Shown: positions 28,030-37,540 of the stretch, one piece after another
How positions within the stretch are numbered: the first letter of the stretch is position 1
Layout of the letters: each line of letters opens with the position of its first letter
Source: Deinococcus alpinitundrae
GTDB lineage: Bacteria > Deinococcota > Deinococci > Deinococcales > Deinococcaceae
NCBI RefSeq assembly: GCF_009982895.1
Contig: NZ_WXZL01000002.1
Location: 248,001-312,000, forward strand
DNA: 64,000 bases
Reading direction: 5' to 3'
Translations under genes and position numbers: made by a program
The notes under the pieces: model-generated
What the model was told of the DNA's origin: nothing
The model's input: the letters and a program-made list of their open reading frames with translations, nothing else
The model's database searches: none

Positions 28030-28898
28030 CTCGTCACCAGCCTCTCTAGGAGGCCGATCAGCGCCACCAGCACGATGCCCAGTGCCGCGCCGTAAATCAT
28101 GATGACCCACAGCGCCACCGTGTCGGAGGCCCGCGAGTTCTCGGCCAGCATCTTGCCCAGGCCGCTGAACGAGATGGTGCTGATCTCGGCCACGATGCTG
28201 CCCACCAGGGCCGCCGTCGCCGCCACCTTGAGCGAGGTGAACAGGTAAGGCAAGCTGGCCGGAATCTGGAGCAACCCGAAGGTCTGGGCAGGCGAGGCGC
28301 GGTAGGTGCGCATCAGATCAAGTTGCAAAGGATCGGGGCTGCGCAAGCCCTGCACCATGCCGATGGCGACGGGAAAGAAGGCGATGTAGGCGGCGATGAC
28401 AGCCTTGGGAAAGAAGCCCTGCACCCCAAATTGGCCCAGCAGCACCGCCAGCATCGGCGCGAGGGCGACGATCGGCACGGTTTGCGAGGCGACCAGCCAG
28501 GGCAGGGTGGCGCGCTCAAAGCTGCGGCTGCGCACCAGCAGGGTCGCCAGAATCAGCCCCAGCAACGAGGCCAGCGCCAGCCCCAGCAGGGTTTCGCCGC
28601 CGGTCACCAGCGCGTTGTAGGGCGCACTCGTCGCGGCCAGCGGCGGTACGCTCAGGCTCTGAAAGCCGCTAGCGAACTGTCCCGGCGCGGGAATGACCGG
28701 GTTGCGAAGCTGGGTGGCGCACTGGAGGGCCGTGCCGCAGCCGAGATCGGCCCCGCTCGCCAGTGACCGGGCCGCCTGCCCGGCGTTGGCCCACAGCATC
28801 AGTGGCCAGTAGATCAGCACGGCGACGAGGGCCACGGCGAGCATCGGCAGGACGTTGGAAGCGCGGCGGGCGGGCCGGGGCGTGGGCGCGGTGGTCAT
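28011..28898 (-). CDS. ABC transporter permease (pyrimidine importer)
   Basis: A 295-residue permease of the same family as its neighbour, with DLMRTYRASPAQTFGLLQIPASLPYLF as the ATPase-contact loop. A longer periplasmic segment follows the first membrane helix (ASGADLGCGTALQCATQLRN), carrying two cysteines that could form a disulfide. The ATG at 28896-28898 has GGAG upstream. It lies 55 bp after the ATPase gene. Confidence 0.86.
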   Translation of the reverse strand: MTTAPTPRPARRASNVLPMLAVALVAVLIYWPLMLWANAGQAARSLASGADLGCGTALQCATQLRNPVIPAPGQFASGFQSLSVPPLAATSAPYNALVTGGETLLGLALASLLGLILATLLVRSRSFERATLPWLVASQTVPIVALAPMLAVLLGQFGVQGFFPKAVIAAYIAFFPVAIGMVQGLRSPDPLQLDLMRTYRASPAQTFGLLQIPASLPYLFTSLKVAATAALVGSIVAEISTISFSGLGKMLAENSRASDTVALWVIMIYGAALGIVLVALIGLLERLVTRWRPSA

Positions 28899-28953
28899 TC
28901 GCCCGGCTCCACGCTCAAGTCTGTGCCCACCCAACGCTGATGGCCCACCGTCA

Positions 28954-29766
28954 TCAACTGTGCCCCTTGCGCAGCAGTTCGCGAATCTGGGTGGCGTACT
29001 CGAAAAATCGGGGGTCCTCGCGGCTATCGTCGCTGCGCGGCTGCGGCAGATCGATGTTGACGATCCCCTCAATCTTGCCGGGCCGGGCGGTCATGACCAC
29101 CACGCGGGTGCTCAGAAATACCGCCTCGCTGATCGAGTGGGTCACGAACACCACTGTCTTGCCGGTCTCACGCCACAGCCGCAAGAGTTCCAGGTTCAGG
29201 TTCTCACGGGTAATTTCGTCGAGTGCTCCGAACGGTTCATCCATCAGCAAAATCGCCGGGTCGAAGGCCAGAGCCCGGGCAATGGAGACGCGCTGCTGCA
29301 TGCCGCCCGAGAGCTGCCAGGGATACGAGCGCTCAAACTTTTCCAGCCCGACGAGTTTCAGCATCTCGCGGGCGCGGCTGTCGCGGCCATCGCGCGGCGC
29401 GTTCATGACTTCCAGCGGCAGCCGGACATTGCTCAGCACGTTGCGCCACTCCATCAGGGCCGGGGCCTGAAACACGTAGCCGTAGGCGCGGTTCTCGCGG
29501 GCTGATCTGGGCGTGCCGCCGTTGACCGTCAGCTCGCCGCTGGTGGGCGTGATCAAATCGGCCATCAGCCGCAGCAAAGTGGTCTTGCCGCAGCCGGAAG
29601 GCCCGATCAGCGAGATGAACTCGCCGGGCATGATCTGGAGGTTGGCGTCTTGCAGGGCCACCGTCTGGCCGCCCGGCACCGGAAAGACCATACCGAGGTC
29701 GCGCACCGACACGATGGGGGGCGTCATCAGGGTGGGGCTGGAAGGAGGCAGGACAACCTGGGTCAC
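28954..29766 (-). CDS. ABC transporter ATPase (SsuB/TauB type, pyrimidine importer)
   Basis: A 270-residue ATPase with Walker A GPSGCGKTTLLRLMA, signature LSGGMQQRVSIARALAFDP, Walker B LLMDEPFGALDEITREN and the switch VTHSISEAVFLSTRV, as in nitrate/sulfonate/pyrimidine importers. The likely GTG start lies 3 bp after the dihydropyrimidinase stop, which suggests coupled translation. An ATG 13 codons later is an alternative. Confidence 0.9.
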   Translation of the reverse strand: MTQVVLPPSSPTLMTPPIVSVRDLGMVFPVPGGQTVALQDANLQIMPGEFISLIGPSGCGKTTLLRLMADLITPTSGELTVNGGTPRSARENRAYGYVFQAPALMEWRNVLSNVRLPLEVMNAPRDGRDSRAREMLKLVGLEKFERSYPWQLSGGMQQRVSIARALAFDPAILLMDEPFGALDEITRENLNLELLRLWRETGKTVVFVTHSISEAVFLSTRVVVMTARPGKIEGIVNIDLPQPRSDDSREDPRFFEYATQIRELLRKGHS

Positions 29767-29769
29767 GGC

Positions 29770-31134
29770 CTAGCGCCTCAGGAGCTGCCCGCGCCCCACC
29801 GTTCCGACAAATTCCCCGCTCTCGACGGCCACCTCACCGCGCACCGTGACGATCTCGGGGCGGCCATCGATCTCGAAGCCCTCGAAGCCGCTGTAATCGT
29901 TGTTGCCGTGCGCAGTCTCGGCGCTGATGGTGCCCCGGTAGGCTGGATCGTAAATGACCAGATCGGCGTCGCTGCCCACCGACACCGTGCCCTTGCGCGG
30001 GTAGAGGCCGAAGAGTTGCGCGGCCCGCGTACTGACCGCGTCCACAAAGCGCTCCAGGCTCAGGCGGCTGCGGCTGACTCCGTAGGTGTAAAGCAGATTC
30101 ACCCGGTCCTCGATGGCGGGAATGCCGTTGGGAATCTTGGTGAAATCGTCGTCACCGAGGTGCTTCTGGGCCACGTCGAAGGGGCAGTGGTCGGTGGCGA
30201 CGGTGTCGATCTGGCCGCGTTCCAAGGCTTCCCAGAGGGCGCGGTGGTTACTTCGGTCGCGCAGCGGCGGTGACATCACGTACTTGGCTCCCTCCACCCC
30301 CTCGCGCTCGGCATACGTCTTATCGAGCAGCAGATGGGGAATGACCACCTCGATGCCCAGATCGACACCGCGTTCTCGGGCCTCCAGCGCGGCGTCCAGG
30401 GCGCGGGCGTTGGACAGATGGACGACGTAACCCCGCGCTCCGGTCATCTCGATGAAGGTGGCGAAGTGGGCGGTGCCCTCGGCCTCCACGCCTTCCGGGC
30501 GGCTCGGTTCATGCCACTCGGAACCGGTCTTGCCCTCCGCCAGTAACTTCTGCTGAAGCTGAGATACCAGATCGGCGTTCTCGCAGTGCGCCGTGACGAT
30601 CACGCCGAGTTCGGCGGCCAGCTGGCACACCTGATAGAGCGCGTCGTCATCGATGCCGAAGGCTCCTTTGTAGGCCAGGAACACCTTGAAGGACTTCATG
30701 CCCTGGGCCACCAGCTCGCGCAGAGTCGCCTCAGTTTCGGCGTCCCAGCGCGTCACGCCGATATGAAAGCTGTAGTCGCAGGCGCTCCTGTCCTCGGCCA
30801 TGTCGGTCCAGGTCTTCCAGCCTGCCGAGAGCTTCTCGCTGCCTGCCGGGGCCAGCATCTCGATGTAGGTGGTGGTGCCACCCATAAGAGCCGCAACCGA
30901 GCCGGTGGTATGGGTGTCTTTGGCAAAGGTGCCCATGAACGGCAGGTGGATATGCACGTGCGGATCGATGAACCCAGGAAAGATGTATTTGCCACTGGCA
31001 TCGATGACACGTGCGCCTGCCGGGGCGCTGAGATGCTCGCCGATCTGCGCTATCTTCTCGCCTTCCACCAGCACATCGGCCCGATAACGCTGGCCGTCGG
31101 AAACGATCTCGCCGTTTTGAATGAGTAGGGTCAC
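29770..31134 (-). CDS. dihydropyrimidinase
   Basis: This 454-residue cyclic amidohydrolase opens the ring of dihydrouracil or dihydrothymine. The binuclear metal site starts at FIDPHVHIHLPFMGTFAKD (about residue 55). The carbamylated lysine is in KSFKVFLAYKGAFG, and later ligands are in TAHCENAD and VATDHCPFDVAQK. It starts with GTG after a GGAGG site. It sits between preA and the ABC importer, giving steps one and two of reductive pyrimidine breakdown. Some relatives act on hydantoins instead. Confidence 0.9.
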   Translation of the reverse strand: MTLLIQNGEIVSDGQRYRADVLVEGEKIAQIGEHLSAPAGARVIDASGKYIFPGFIDPHVHIHLPFMGTFAKDTHTTGSVAALMGGTTTYIEMLAPAGSEKLSAGWKTWTDMAEDRSACDYSFHIGVTRWDAETEATLRELVAQGMKSFKVFLAYKGAFGIDDDALYQVCQLAAELGVIVTAHCENADLVSQLQQKLLAEGKTGSEWHEPSRPEGVEAEGTAHFATFIEMTGARGYVVHLSNARALDAALEARERGVDLGIEVVIPHLLLDKTYAEREGVEGAKYVMSPPLRDRSNHRALWEALERGQIDTVATDHCPFDVAQKHLGDDDFTKIPNGIPAIEDRVNLLYTYGVSRSRLSLERFVDAVSTRAAQLFGLYPRKGTVSVGSDADLVIYDPAYRGTISAETAHGNNDYSGFEGFEIDGRPEIVTVRGEVAVESGEFVGTVGRGQLLRR

Positions 31135-31235
31135 GAATGGGCCTCCAGAATAGACAGCGGCAGGGCAAAATGGTTCAGGCCGGGGAGCGTTGAAGGTCAG
31201 CAGCGTCCAGGGTCAGCAGGGGTTTGCTCACCCAG

Positions 31236-32615
31236 TCAGTGAATCTCGATTCCCGCTTCTTCCCGGTACGCTTCCATCGCGCTCCACTGCTGCGTCACCA
31301 AGGGCCGCTCGGCGCTGAGCTGATCCCAGGTTACCGACTCGCGGCCACTCGGCACGCTGACCATCTCGATGCAGCCGTCCACCGGGCAGACGTTGGCGCA
31401 CAGCGCGCAGCCCACGCAATCGGGTTCGCGCACGACGGGCGTAGACCGGCTGTCGGCCACCTGTTTGCCGTTAACGCGTGGATCGTAGCCGGGATCGACT
31501 CTCAATCCGTCCGGCGAATACAGATCGATACACTGGTGGGCCGTGTCGTTGCAGGCCACATAACACAGGTTGCACTGAATGCACTTGTCTGGATTGATGC
31601 GCGCCACCGCCTGATAACTCAGGTCGAGCTGACCAAAGGTGCTGAACTGCTGCAAGGATTTGCCGGAGAAATCGTAGATCGTCTCGAAGCCCTTGTCTTC
31701 CATCCAGTTGCTCAGGCCGTCGATCATGTCTTCCACGATGCGGTAGCCGTAATGCATGGCCGCGGTGCAGACCTGCACGGCACTCGCGCCCAGCAGCATG
31801 AATTCGGCGGCGTCCTTCCAGGTGACGATGCCGCCCATGCCGCAGATCGGCACCCCCGAACGCAGCACGCCCGCGTCGGTCATCAGCTCGGTCAGCAGAT
31901 TGAGCGCGATCGGCTTGACGGCTGGCCCGGCGTAGCCGCCGTGGGTGCCGCGCCCACCGATGTTGGGCGTGACCATCAGGGTGTCGAGGTCCACGCTCAT
32001 CACCGAGTTGATGGTGTTGATGAGTGACAGCGCGTGCGCTCCGCCCTTGATGGCCGCGTGCGCCGGGTCGGTAATGTGGGTGATGTTGGGCGTCAGCTTG
32101 ACGATGACTGGCAGCCGGGTAATGGACGTGACCCACTGGGTGTTGAGTTCGCACATCTCTGGCACCTGACCCACCGCTGCGCCCATGCCGCGCTCGGACA
32201 TGCCCTGGGGACAGCCGTAGTTCAGCTCAATGCCGTCCGCCCCAGTGTCCTCGATCTTCATCACGATGTCGCGCCAGGCTTCGGGCGAGGCGTCCACCAT
32301 TGCGGAGACGATCACGGCCCGGTCCGGCCACAGCCGCTTGACCTCAGCGATCTCGCGCAAATTGACTTCCAGCGGACGGTCCGAGATCAGCTCGACGTTG
32401 TTGATGGCCAGCAAGCGCTGACCGCCGATGCTCAGGCCACCGTAGCGGTTGGAGATGTTGAGGACCGGCGCACCGATGGTTTTCCAGACGGCACCGCCCC
32501 AGCCGTATTCGAACGCCTTACTGACCTGGTAGCCAGAGTTGGTCGGCGGCGCGGAAGCCAGCCAGAAGGGATTCGGAGCGCGGATGCCCGCGAAGTTGAT
32601 CGACAAGTCAGGCAT
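31236..32615 (-). CDS. preA: dihydropyrimidine dehydrogenase, catalytic FMN/Fe-S subunit
   Basis: A 459-residue PreA-type enzyme. A dihydroorotate-dehydrogenase-like barrel (PNPFWLASAPPTNSGYQV, GIELNYGCPQGMSERGMG, GMGGIVTWKDAAEFMLLGA) binds FMN and pyrimidine. Two C-terminal 4Fe-4S motifs follow, CIQCNLCYVACND and CVGCALCANVCPVDGC. The enzyme reduces uracil and thymine. GGAGG precedes the ATG at 32613-32615. The NAD(P)H-oxidising partner PreT is not in the window, so electrons may come from a gene elsewhere or another donor. Confidence 0.93.
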   Translation of the reverse strand: MPDLSINFAGIRAPNPFWLASAPPTNSGYQVSKAFEYGWGGAVWKTIGAPVLNISNRYGGLSIGGQRLLAINNVELISDRPLEVNLREIAEVKRLWPDRAVIVSAMVDASPEAWRDIVMKIEDTGADGIELNYGCPQGMSERGMGAAVGQVPEMCELNTQWVTSITRLPVIVKLTPNITHITDPAHAAIKGGAHALSLINTINSVMSVDLDTLMVTPNIGGRGTHGGYAGPAVKPIALNLLTELMTDAGVLRSGVPICGMGGIVTWKDAAEFMLLGASAVQVCTAAMHYGYRIVEDMIDGLSNWMEDKGFETIYDFSGKSLQQFSTFGQLDLSYQAVARINPDKCIQCNLCYVACNDTAHQCIDLYSPDGLRVDPGYDPRVNGKQVADSRSTPVVREPDCVGCALCANVCPVDGCIEMVSVPSGRESVTWDQLSAERPLVTQQWSAMEAYREEAGIEIH

Positions 32616-32697
32616 GCTGGGCCTCCACAACCACACAGAGAGGACGAGAGAGCAGGGTCAGGGTATCGCCAGAAAAGAAGTTGTCGGTGAACTTCAT
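32608..32697 (-). CDS. 29-residue leader ORF of the preA operon
   Basis: An ATG at 32695-32697 opens a 29-codon frame starting MKFTDNFFSGDTLTLLSRPL. Its stop overlaps the first 8 bases of preA in another frame. A TAAAAT -10 box (32703-32708) ends only 5 bases before this ATG, so the operon mRNA probably begins at or next to it. This leaderless small ORF could deliver ribosomes to preA by coupled re-initiation. Whether the peptide has a role of its own is unknown. Confidence 0.5.
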   Translation of the reverse strand: MKFTDNFFSGDTLTLLSRPLCVVVEAQHA

Positions 32698-32702
32698 TCC
32701 CG

Positions 32703-32731
32703 ATTTTAGCTCAAACCTCCCAGCCGGGTCA
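32703..32731 (-). promoter_or_regulatory. promoter of the pyrimidine-catabolism operon
   Basis: On the minus strand TGACCC (32726-32731) and TAAAAT (32703-32708) are separated by 17 bp. The -10 box is good and the -35 box poor. The predicted start falls at or just before the leader ORF. Confidence 0.5.
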
Positions 32732-32766
32732 GCTGTAGGCGTTCTCCGTGTGGCGCTGGTGGGAGG

Positions 32767-33411
32767 CTAGTCGCGCTGGCGCCGTACCGTCGTGCTGTAG
32801 ACGCCCAGCACCCAGGCCAGACCGGAGAGCCAACCCGCCAGCACGTCGGTGGGGTAATGCACGCCCAGATACAGCCGCGACCAGCCCACCGCCAGGGTAA
32901 AGAGCACGCCCAGCACCAGCACCAGCGGGCGGAAGGGGATGCGCCAGGCGAGCAGCATCAGGGCCACCACGAAGGCCATGCTGTACATGCTGTGGCCGCT
33001 GGGAAAGCCGGCGTCGGACTCCGGCACCAGCCGGGGCCACAGCTCGGGGCGCGGGCGATTGAAGATCAGCTTCAGGATGAAGTCAAGCGCCGCCGCGCCC
33101 GCCACTGACACCGCCCAGAACAGCGCCTGGGGGCGGAACTTCCACCAGAGAAACGCCAGAATAAGGGCGCTGAGCGGCGCGATGACACCGACCCCACCGA
33201 TGGTCGTGAGGGTGATCGCCAGCTGGTCGAGCGCCGGACTGGCAACACTGTGCAGGCGCAGCAGCAACGGCGTCTCGAAGGCAAAACGCGCTTTTTCGAG
33301 CACGTCCTCGGCGATCAGGCCCACGATCAGCAGCGGCAGCAGAATGCCGAGAAACAGCCGCAGCAGTTGGGCCGGGCGGGCGGCGCGGGTGCGAGTGAGC
33401 AGGGTGGCCAT
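32767..33411 (-). CDS. PAP2-family membrane phosphatase
   Basis: A 214-residue membrane protein with about six hydrophobic segments and the three phosphatase motifs of the PAP2 superfamily: KLIFNRPRP, PSGHS and SRLYLGVHYPTDVLAG. The last two supply the two catalytic histidines. Substrates in the family are lipid phosphates such as undecaprenyl pyrophosphate or phosphatidic acid. I chose the ATG at 33409-33411 with GGAG upstream over an in-frame TTG 21 bp earlier. It is transcribed away from the LacI regulator. Confidence 0.9.
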   Translation of the reverse strand: MATLLTRTRAARPAQLLRLFLGILLPLLIVGLIAEDVLEKARFAFETPLLLRLHSVASPALDQLAITLTTIGGVGVIAPLSALILAFLWWKFRPQALFWAVSVAGAAALDFILKLIFNRPRPELWPRLVPESDAGFPSGHSMYSMAFVVALMLLAWRIPFRPLVLVLGVLFTLAVGWSRLYLGVHYPTDVLAGWLSGLAWVLGVYSTTVRRQRD

Positions 33412-33487
33412 GACTCCAGCCTGACGCCCCAAGGTTAGAGGGGGATCAAAGGAACCGCCGCAGCACCGGGAACCACCCCAGCGGCTG

Positions 33488-33534
33488 TTGACATTTGCAG
33501 TGGAGTGTCGTTTGATTGATTTGAACGTTCAAAT
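33488..33534 (+). promoter_or_regulatory. promoter and LacI-type operator of the alpha-galactosidase operon
   Basis: TTGACA (33488-33493) and TTTGAT (33511-33516) lie 17 bp apart. A perfect 16-bp palindrome, ATTTGAACGTTCAAAT (33519-33534), covers the expected transcription start. The central CG and even symmetry are typical of LacI-family operators. The adjacent LacI gene probably represses itself and the two galactosidase genes here. Confidence 0.8.
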
Positions 33535-33559
33535 GAATTCACACCATCCTGTCAACGCC

Positions 33560-33607
33560 ATGACCAGCCCACTTCCCACCCGCCCTCCACCGGCCCGGCC
33601 CGGATGA
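33560..33607 (+). CDS. possible 15-residue leader peptide upstream of the lacI-type gene
   Basis: An ATG at 33560 reads MTSPLPTRPPPARPG and stops at 33605-33607, overlapping the regulator start by 4 bp (ATGA). The regulator has no obvious Shine-Dalgarno sequence of its own, so coupled translation through this proline-rich leader is plausible. It may also be fortuitous. Confidence 0.3.
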   Translation: MTSPLPTRPPPARPG

Positions 33608-34623
33608 ACCGCACCACCCTCAAGGACGTGGCGGCGCGGGCGGGCGTGTCGCACCAGACCGTCTCCAACGTGCTTAACGATCATCCCTCGCTGCGCCCCG
33701 CGACCCGTGCGCGGGTGCTGGACGCCATTCGCGAACTCGACTACCACCCCAACCAGGCGGCCAGGGCGCTGCGCCAGCCGCAGACCACAACGCTGTGCTG
33801 CGTGTTTTACGACGCCGCACCTGTCGACATCGCCGATCCCTACCGCAATCTGATTCAGTCGGCCTTCATCGCCTCGGCCCAGGCCCACGGCTACAGTATG
33901 ACCACGGCCTTCGTCCGCCGTTCGTCACCGGAAGACCACCGGGCGCTGCGCTCGGCTTTCTTGCAACAGCGCTTCGGGGGTGCGCTCCTGATCGGCTCCT
34001 CGCTCAGCGCCGAGCAGGTCGCCGAGCTGACCAGCTGGCAGCTGCCCGCCGTGCTGTTCGACCAGCAGCTGCCCGGCAGCGGAGTGGCCAATGTCAACGC
34101 CGATTACGCCGCAGGCATGGCGCAGCTGGTGGCCCACCACGCAGCCCAGGGCCGGACCCGCCTGGCGCTGATCTTGCCTGGCGACGATCCGGGCAGCACT
34201 GCCCTGGAGCGCCGCCAGGGTTTCGTCTCGGCGACCCGGCAGCGCGGCCTCGATGCTCAGATCGTCGAGGGTGACTGGACCGCTGCGTCCGGCGAGGCGG
34301 CTTTCCTGGCGCTGTGGCAAGGCGGCCCAAAGCCCGACGCGGTGCTGGCAGGCAACGACCGGATGGCCGCCGGGGCGCTGCGGGCCGCCCGGCAGCTTGG
34401 TCTGGACGTGCCGCAGCAGGTCGCCATCAGCGGGTTCGACGATTTCGAATTCGCCCGCTACACCGCGCCCACCCTCACCACCGTGCAGGTACCCTACGCC
34501 GAGATGGCCCAGGTGGCGGTCGGCCTGCTGGCCGGGCAGGTCGGTGGGCAGGCGACCAATGAGCTGGCGGCCCCCTCCCAGCGGCGGCTGCCCACCCGGC
34601 TGATCGTGCGCGAGTCGGCCTGA
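33604..34623 (+). CDS. LacI-family transcriptional regulator
   Basis: A 339-residue regulator. The N-terminal helix-turn-helix is TTLKDVAARAGVSHQTVSNVLN and a hinge helix follows near NQAARALR. The periplasmic-binding-protein-like sensor domain begins around residue 60, with AGNDRMAAGALRAARQLG and ISGFDDFEFARYTAPTLTTV late in the protein. It precedes two alpha-galactosidase genes by 61 bp and faces a palindromic operator at 33519-33534. An alpha-galactoside such as melibiose or raffinose, or galactose, is the likely inducer. Confidence 0.93.
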   Translation: MNRTTLKDVAARAGVSHQTVSNVLNDHPSLRPATRARVLDAIRELDYHPNQAARALRQPQTTTLCCVFYDAAPVDIADPYRNLIQSAFIASAQAHGYSMTTAFVRRSSPEDHRALRSAFLQQRFGGALLIGSSLSAEQVAELTSWQLPAVLFDQQLPGSGVANVNADYAAGMAQLVAHHAAQGRTRLALILPGDDPGSTALERRQGFVSATRQRGLDAQIVEGDWTAASGEAAFLALWQGGPKPDAVLAGNDRMAAGALRAARQLGLDVPQQVAISGFDDFEFARYTAPTLTTVQVPYAEMAQVAVGLLAGQVGGQATNELAAPSQRRLPTRLIVRESA

Positions 34624-34684
34624 GCGCTCCTTCCCTCTCCCCTCTCTGTCCCCCTCTGCCCGCCCCCATCCCACGAGGTTTCCC

Positions 34685-36031
34685 ATGACCAATCCCAAAA
34701 TCGCTTTCGTCGGCGCAGGCAGCACGGTGTTTGCCAAGAATCTCCTCGGCGATATCCTCAGCTTTCCCGAACTCGCCCAGGCCGATATCCGCCTCTTCGA
34801 CATCAACCAGGAGCGTCTCGACGTGACTGGGCAGGTCGCCGGACGGGTCGCCAGAACGGTCGGCGCGTCTCCCCGCGTCACCGCCACCACCGACCGTGAG
34901 CGCGCCCTGGATGGAGCCGATTTCGTCATCAACATGATCCAGGTGGGCGGCTACAAACCCGCCACCGTCACCGATTTCGAGGTTCCAAAGCAGTACGGCC
35001 TGCGCCAGACCATCGCCGACACACTGGGCATCGGCGGCATTATGCGGGCGCTCAGGACCGTGCCGGTGCTGCTCGACATGAGCCGCGACATGGAGCGGCT
35101 GTGCCCCGATACCTTGCACCTCAACTACGTCAACCCGATGGCCATGAACATCTGGGGGCTGGCGCGTCAGACGAGGATCAAGACGGTGGGCCTGTGCCAC
35201 AGCGTTCAGCACACCGCTGAGGAACTCGCCCGCGATCTGGGCCTTCCTGCCGAGGAGATCGACTATCTGGCCGCCGGAATCAACCATATGGCCTTTTACC
35301 TCAAGTTCGAGCACCAGGGCCAGAGCCTGTATCCGAGATTGATGGAGCTGGCGAATTCGGGCCAGGTACCGGAGAGCAACCGGGTGCGTTACGAGATGCT
35401 GCGGCGGCTGGGCTACTTCGTGACCGAGAGCAGCGAGCACTTCAGCGAGTACGTGCCCTACTTCATCAAGGCGGGCCGCGAAGACCTGATCGAGCGCTTC
35501 AACGTGCCGCTCGACGAATACCCCCGGCGCTGCGAAGCGCAGATCGGCGGCTGGCAGGACCTTCAAACGACCTTGCAGGACCCAGACGCGCCGCTGGAAG
35601 TCAGGCGCAGCGTGGAGTACGGCTCGCTGATCGTTCACAGCATGGTGACGGGGCAGCCCAGGGTGGTTTACGGCAACGTGATGAACAGCCCCAGCGCCTT
35701 GCAGGGCGGCGGCGTGGGCAAACTCATCAGCAACCTGCCGGACGAGTGCTGCGTGGAGGTGCCGTGCCTGGTCGACCGCCAGGGGGTGCAGCCGACCCGT
35801 ATCGGGACATTGCCGCCGCAACTCGCCGCGCTGATGCAGACCAACATCAATGTGCAGGCGCTGACGGTGGAGGCGTTGGTGACGGGCAAGCGCGAGCACA
35901 TCTACCACGCGGCGATGCTCGACCCGCACACCGCCGCCGAACTCGACCTCGACCAGATCTGGGCGCTAACAGATGATCTCCTCAAGCAGCACGGCGACTT
36001 CGTGCCCAGCGATTTGCAGGCGGCAGACTGA
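34685..36031 (+). CDS. melA: alpha-galactosidase, GH4 family
   Basis: This 448-residue NAD- and Mn-dependent glycosidase hydrolyses alpha-galactosides by a redox mechanism. The NAD-binding start is [18 protein letters not shown]. The family blocks are [28 protein letters not shown] (metal cysteine) and [10 protein letters not shown] (metal histidine). These fit the MelA branch rather than the phospho-glucosidase branch. Unlike in many bacteria, no melibiose transporter is adjacent. It is followed after 2 bp by a second alpha-galactosidase of another family. Confidence 0.92.
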   Translation: MTNPKIAFVGAGSTVFAKNLLGDILSFPELAQADIRLFDINQERLDVTGQVAGRVARTVGASPRVTATTDRERALDGADFVINMIQVGGYKPATVTDFEVPKQYGLRQTIADTLGIGGIMRALRTVPVLLDMSRDMERLCPDTLHLNYVNPMAMNIWGLARQTRIKTVGLCHSVQHTAEELARDLGLPAEEIDYLAAGINHMAFYLKFEHQGQSLYPRLMELANSGQVPESNRVRYEMLRRLGYFVTESSEHFSEYVPYFIKAGREDLIERFNVPLDEYPRRCEAQIGGWQDLQTTLQDPDAPLEVRRSVEYGSLIVHSMVTGQPRVVYGNVMNSPSALQGGGVGKLISNLPDECCVEVPCLVDRQGVQPTRIGTLPPQLAALMQTNINVQALTVEALVTGKREHIYHAAMLDPHTAAELDLDQIWALTDDLLKQHGDFVPSDLQAAD

Positions 36032-36033
36032 GC

Positions 36034-37530
36034 ATGCCCAGCCGCGAAAAGAGCTGGACCCTCGACGCCGATTCCTCGACCCTGCGTGTGCTGACCAACG
36101 GCTACCAGTCGTGGAGCGAGGCCGAGGTGCGCCCTTTGACCGACCTTCAGACGCGGGCCAGCCTGAAATGGATGATCGATCAGGGACAGGACCCGGCCTT
36201 TCCGCCCAGCGGTGAGGCGGGCGTATGGCGCAGTCATAGCCTGCTGGCGCTCATTCACCCGGACGGCGGCGGCTGGGTGGGCGCTCAGCTCGAAGCGTCG
36301 CGCACCTTCGCACACTGGGAAGCGCGGGCAATCGGCGACCGCGTGAGCGTCACCTGCACACTGGAGGGACCGGAGGTGGACATCGCCTGGGAGGAGACCA
36401 GCGACGTGATTGGCACGCTGGAGCGCCTCAGCGCCGAGCTGGGCCGCAACATGCAGGCCCGGACGCCCGCGCCGCTGCGGGTGTGGTGCAGCTGGTACAG
36501 CTATTTCCGGGGCGTCACCTTCAACAATATGATGGACAACGCCCGGCTGGCCCGCGAGCAAGGTCTGCCGTTCGATGTCTTTCAGCTTGACGACGGCTTT
36601 CAAGCTGATCTGGGCGACTGGTTCGAGACGAGCGAGCACTTCGGCGGCCACGCCAGAGACCTGCCTGCCGAACTGAAGGCCCTCGGCTTCCGGGCCGGGT
36701 TGTGGCTGGCTCCTTTTCTGGTGGGACCGAACTCCAAACTGTTCGGGCAGCATCCCGAGTGGCTGCTCAAGAACGACGCGGGTGAGCCGCTGCTGTTCGG
36801 CGACAACTGGGGCGGTCCGTATGCGGCCCTGGACACCACCCATCCCGAAGCACTGGCGTGGCTGCGCGAGCTGGCCGCCACCTGCCGCGCATGGGGCTAC
36901 GATTACCTCAAGGTGGACTTTCTGTACGCCGCCGCCCATCCCGGCGTGCGCCACGACCCCAGCGTGGGCCGCGCCGGGGCCTACCGGCTGGGCATTGAGG
37001 CATTGCGAGCGGGCCTGGGCGACGAGGGATTCCTGCTCGGCTGCGGCGCGCCGCTTTCCGGCAGCATCGGGGTGGTGGACGCCATGCGCACCGGGCCAGA
37101 CGTGGCCCCCTACTGGGACGACTCGGCGCGGCGGGTGCTGCTGGGCGACGGCAGCGTGCCGTGTACCCGCAGCGCCCTGCACACCGACCTGTCGCGCTGG
37201 TATCAGCACGCCTGGTATCAGCCCGACCCCGACGTGATGATCGCCCGCAAGGAACTGAGCCTCCTCAACTCGGACGAGCGTGGGTCACTGCTGGGCCTGC
37301 TCGACGTGATCGGCGGGTTGCGGGCCAGCAGCGACCCCATCGGGATGCTGGACGCAGCAGGTTTGGCACTCCTGCGGGAAAGCCTGACGATCAGCACGCC
37401 GGATGGACCCACCACCCTGGCACACAGTCACGGCGGAGCGGTCACCCACTTCAGGCGCGGCACCTTCAACCTGCTCGACACGGAGCAGGCAGGCATTAGA
37501 GCGCACAGCTACGCTCCAACACCTGCCTGA
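36034..37530 (+). CDS. alpha-galactosidase, GH36-like
   Basis: A 498-residue glycoside hydrolase of clan GH-D. The nucleophile is the aspartate in [15 protein letters not shown] at about residue 295, and the acid/base is in [15 protein letters not shown] near residue 356. [19 protein letters not shown] and [11 protein letters not shown] form further active-site walls. It lacks a signal peptide, so it is cytoplasmic, and it is shorter than typical 700-residue GH36 enzymes, in line with the compact group. It starts 2 bp after melA, so the operon encodes two enzymes for one bond type. Confidence 0.9.
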   Translation: MPSREKSWTLDADSSTLRVLTNGYQSWSEAEVRPLTDLQTRASLKWMIDQGQDPAFPPSGEAGVWRSHSLLALIHPDGGGWVGAQLEASRTFAHWEARAIGDRVSVTCTLEGPEVDIAWEETSDVIGTLERLSAELGRNMQARTPAPLRVWCSWYSYFRGVTFNNMMDNARLAREQGLPFDVFQLDDGFQADLGDWFETSEHFGGHARDLPAELKALGFRAGLWLAPFLVGPNSKLFGQHPEWLLKNDAGEPLLFGDNWGGPYAALDTTHPEALAWLRELAATCRAWGYDYLKVDFLYAAAHPGVRHDPSVGRAGAYRLGIEALRAGLGDEGFLLGCGAPLSGSIGVVDAMRTGPDVAPYWDDSARRVLLGDGSVPCTRSALHTDLSRWYQHAWYQPDPDVMIARKELSLLNSDERGSLLGLLDVIGGLRASSDPIGMLDAAGLALLRESLTISTPDGPTTLAHSHGGAVTHFRRGTFNLLDTEQAGIRAHSYAPTPA

Positions 37531-37540
37531 CTGCGCTTCT

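Noticed and set aside
34685..36031. 6-phospho-beta-glucosidase rather than alpha-galactosidase
   Set aside because: The GLCHSVQHT and [19 protein letters not shown] blocks fit the MelA branch of GH4.
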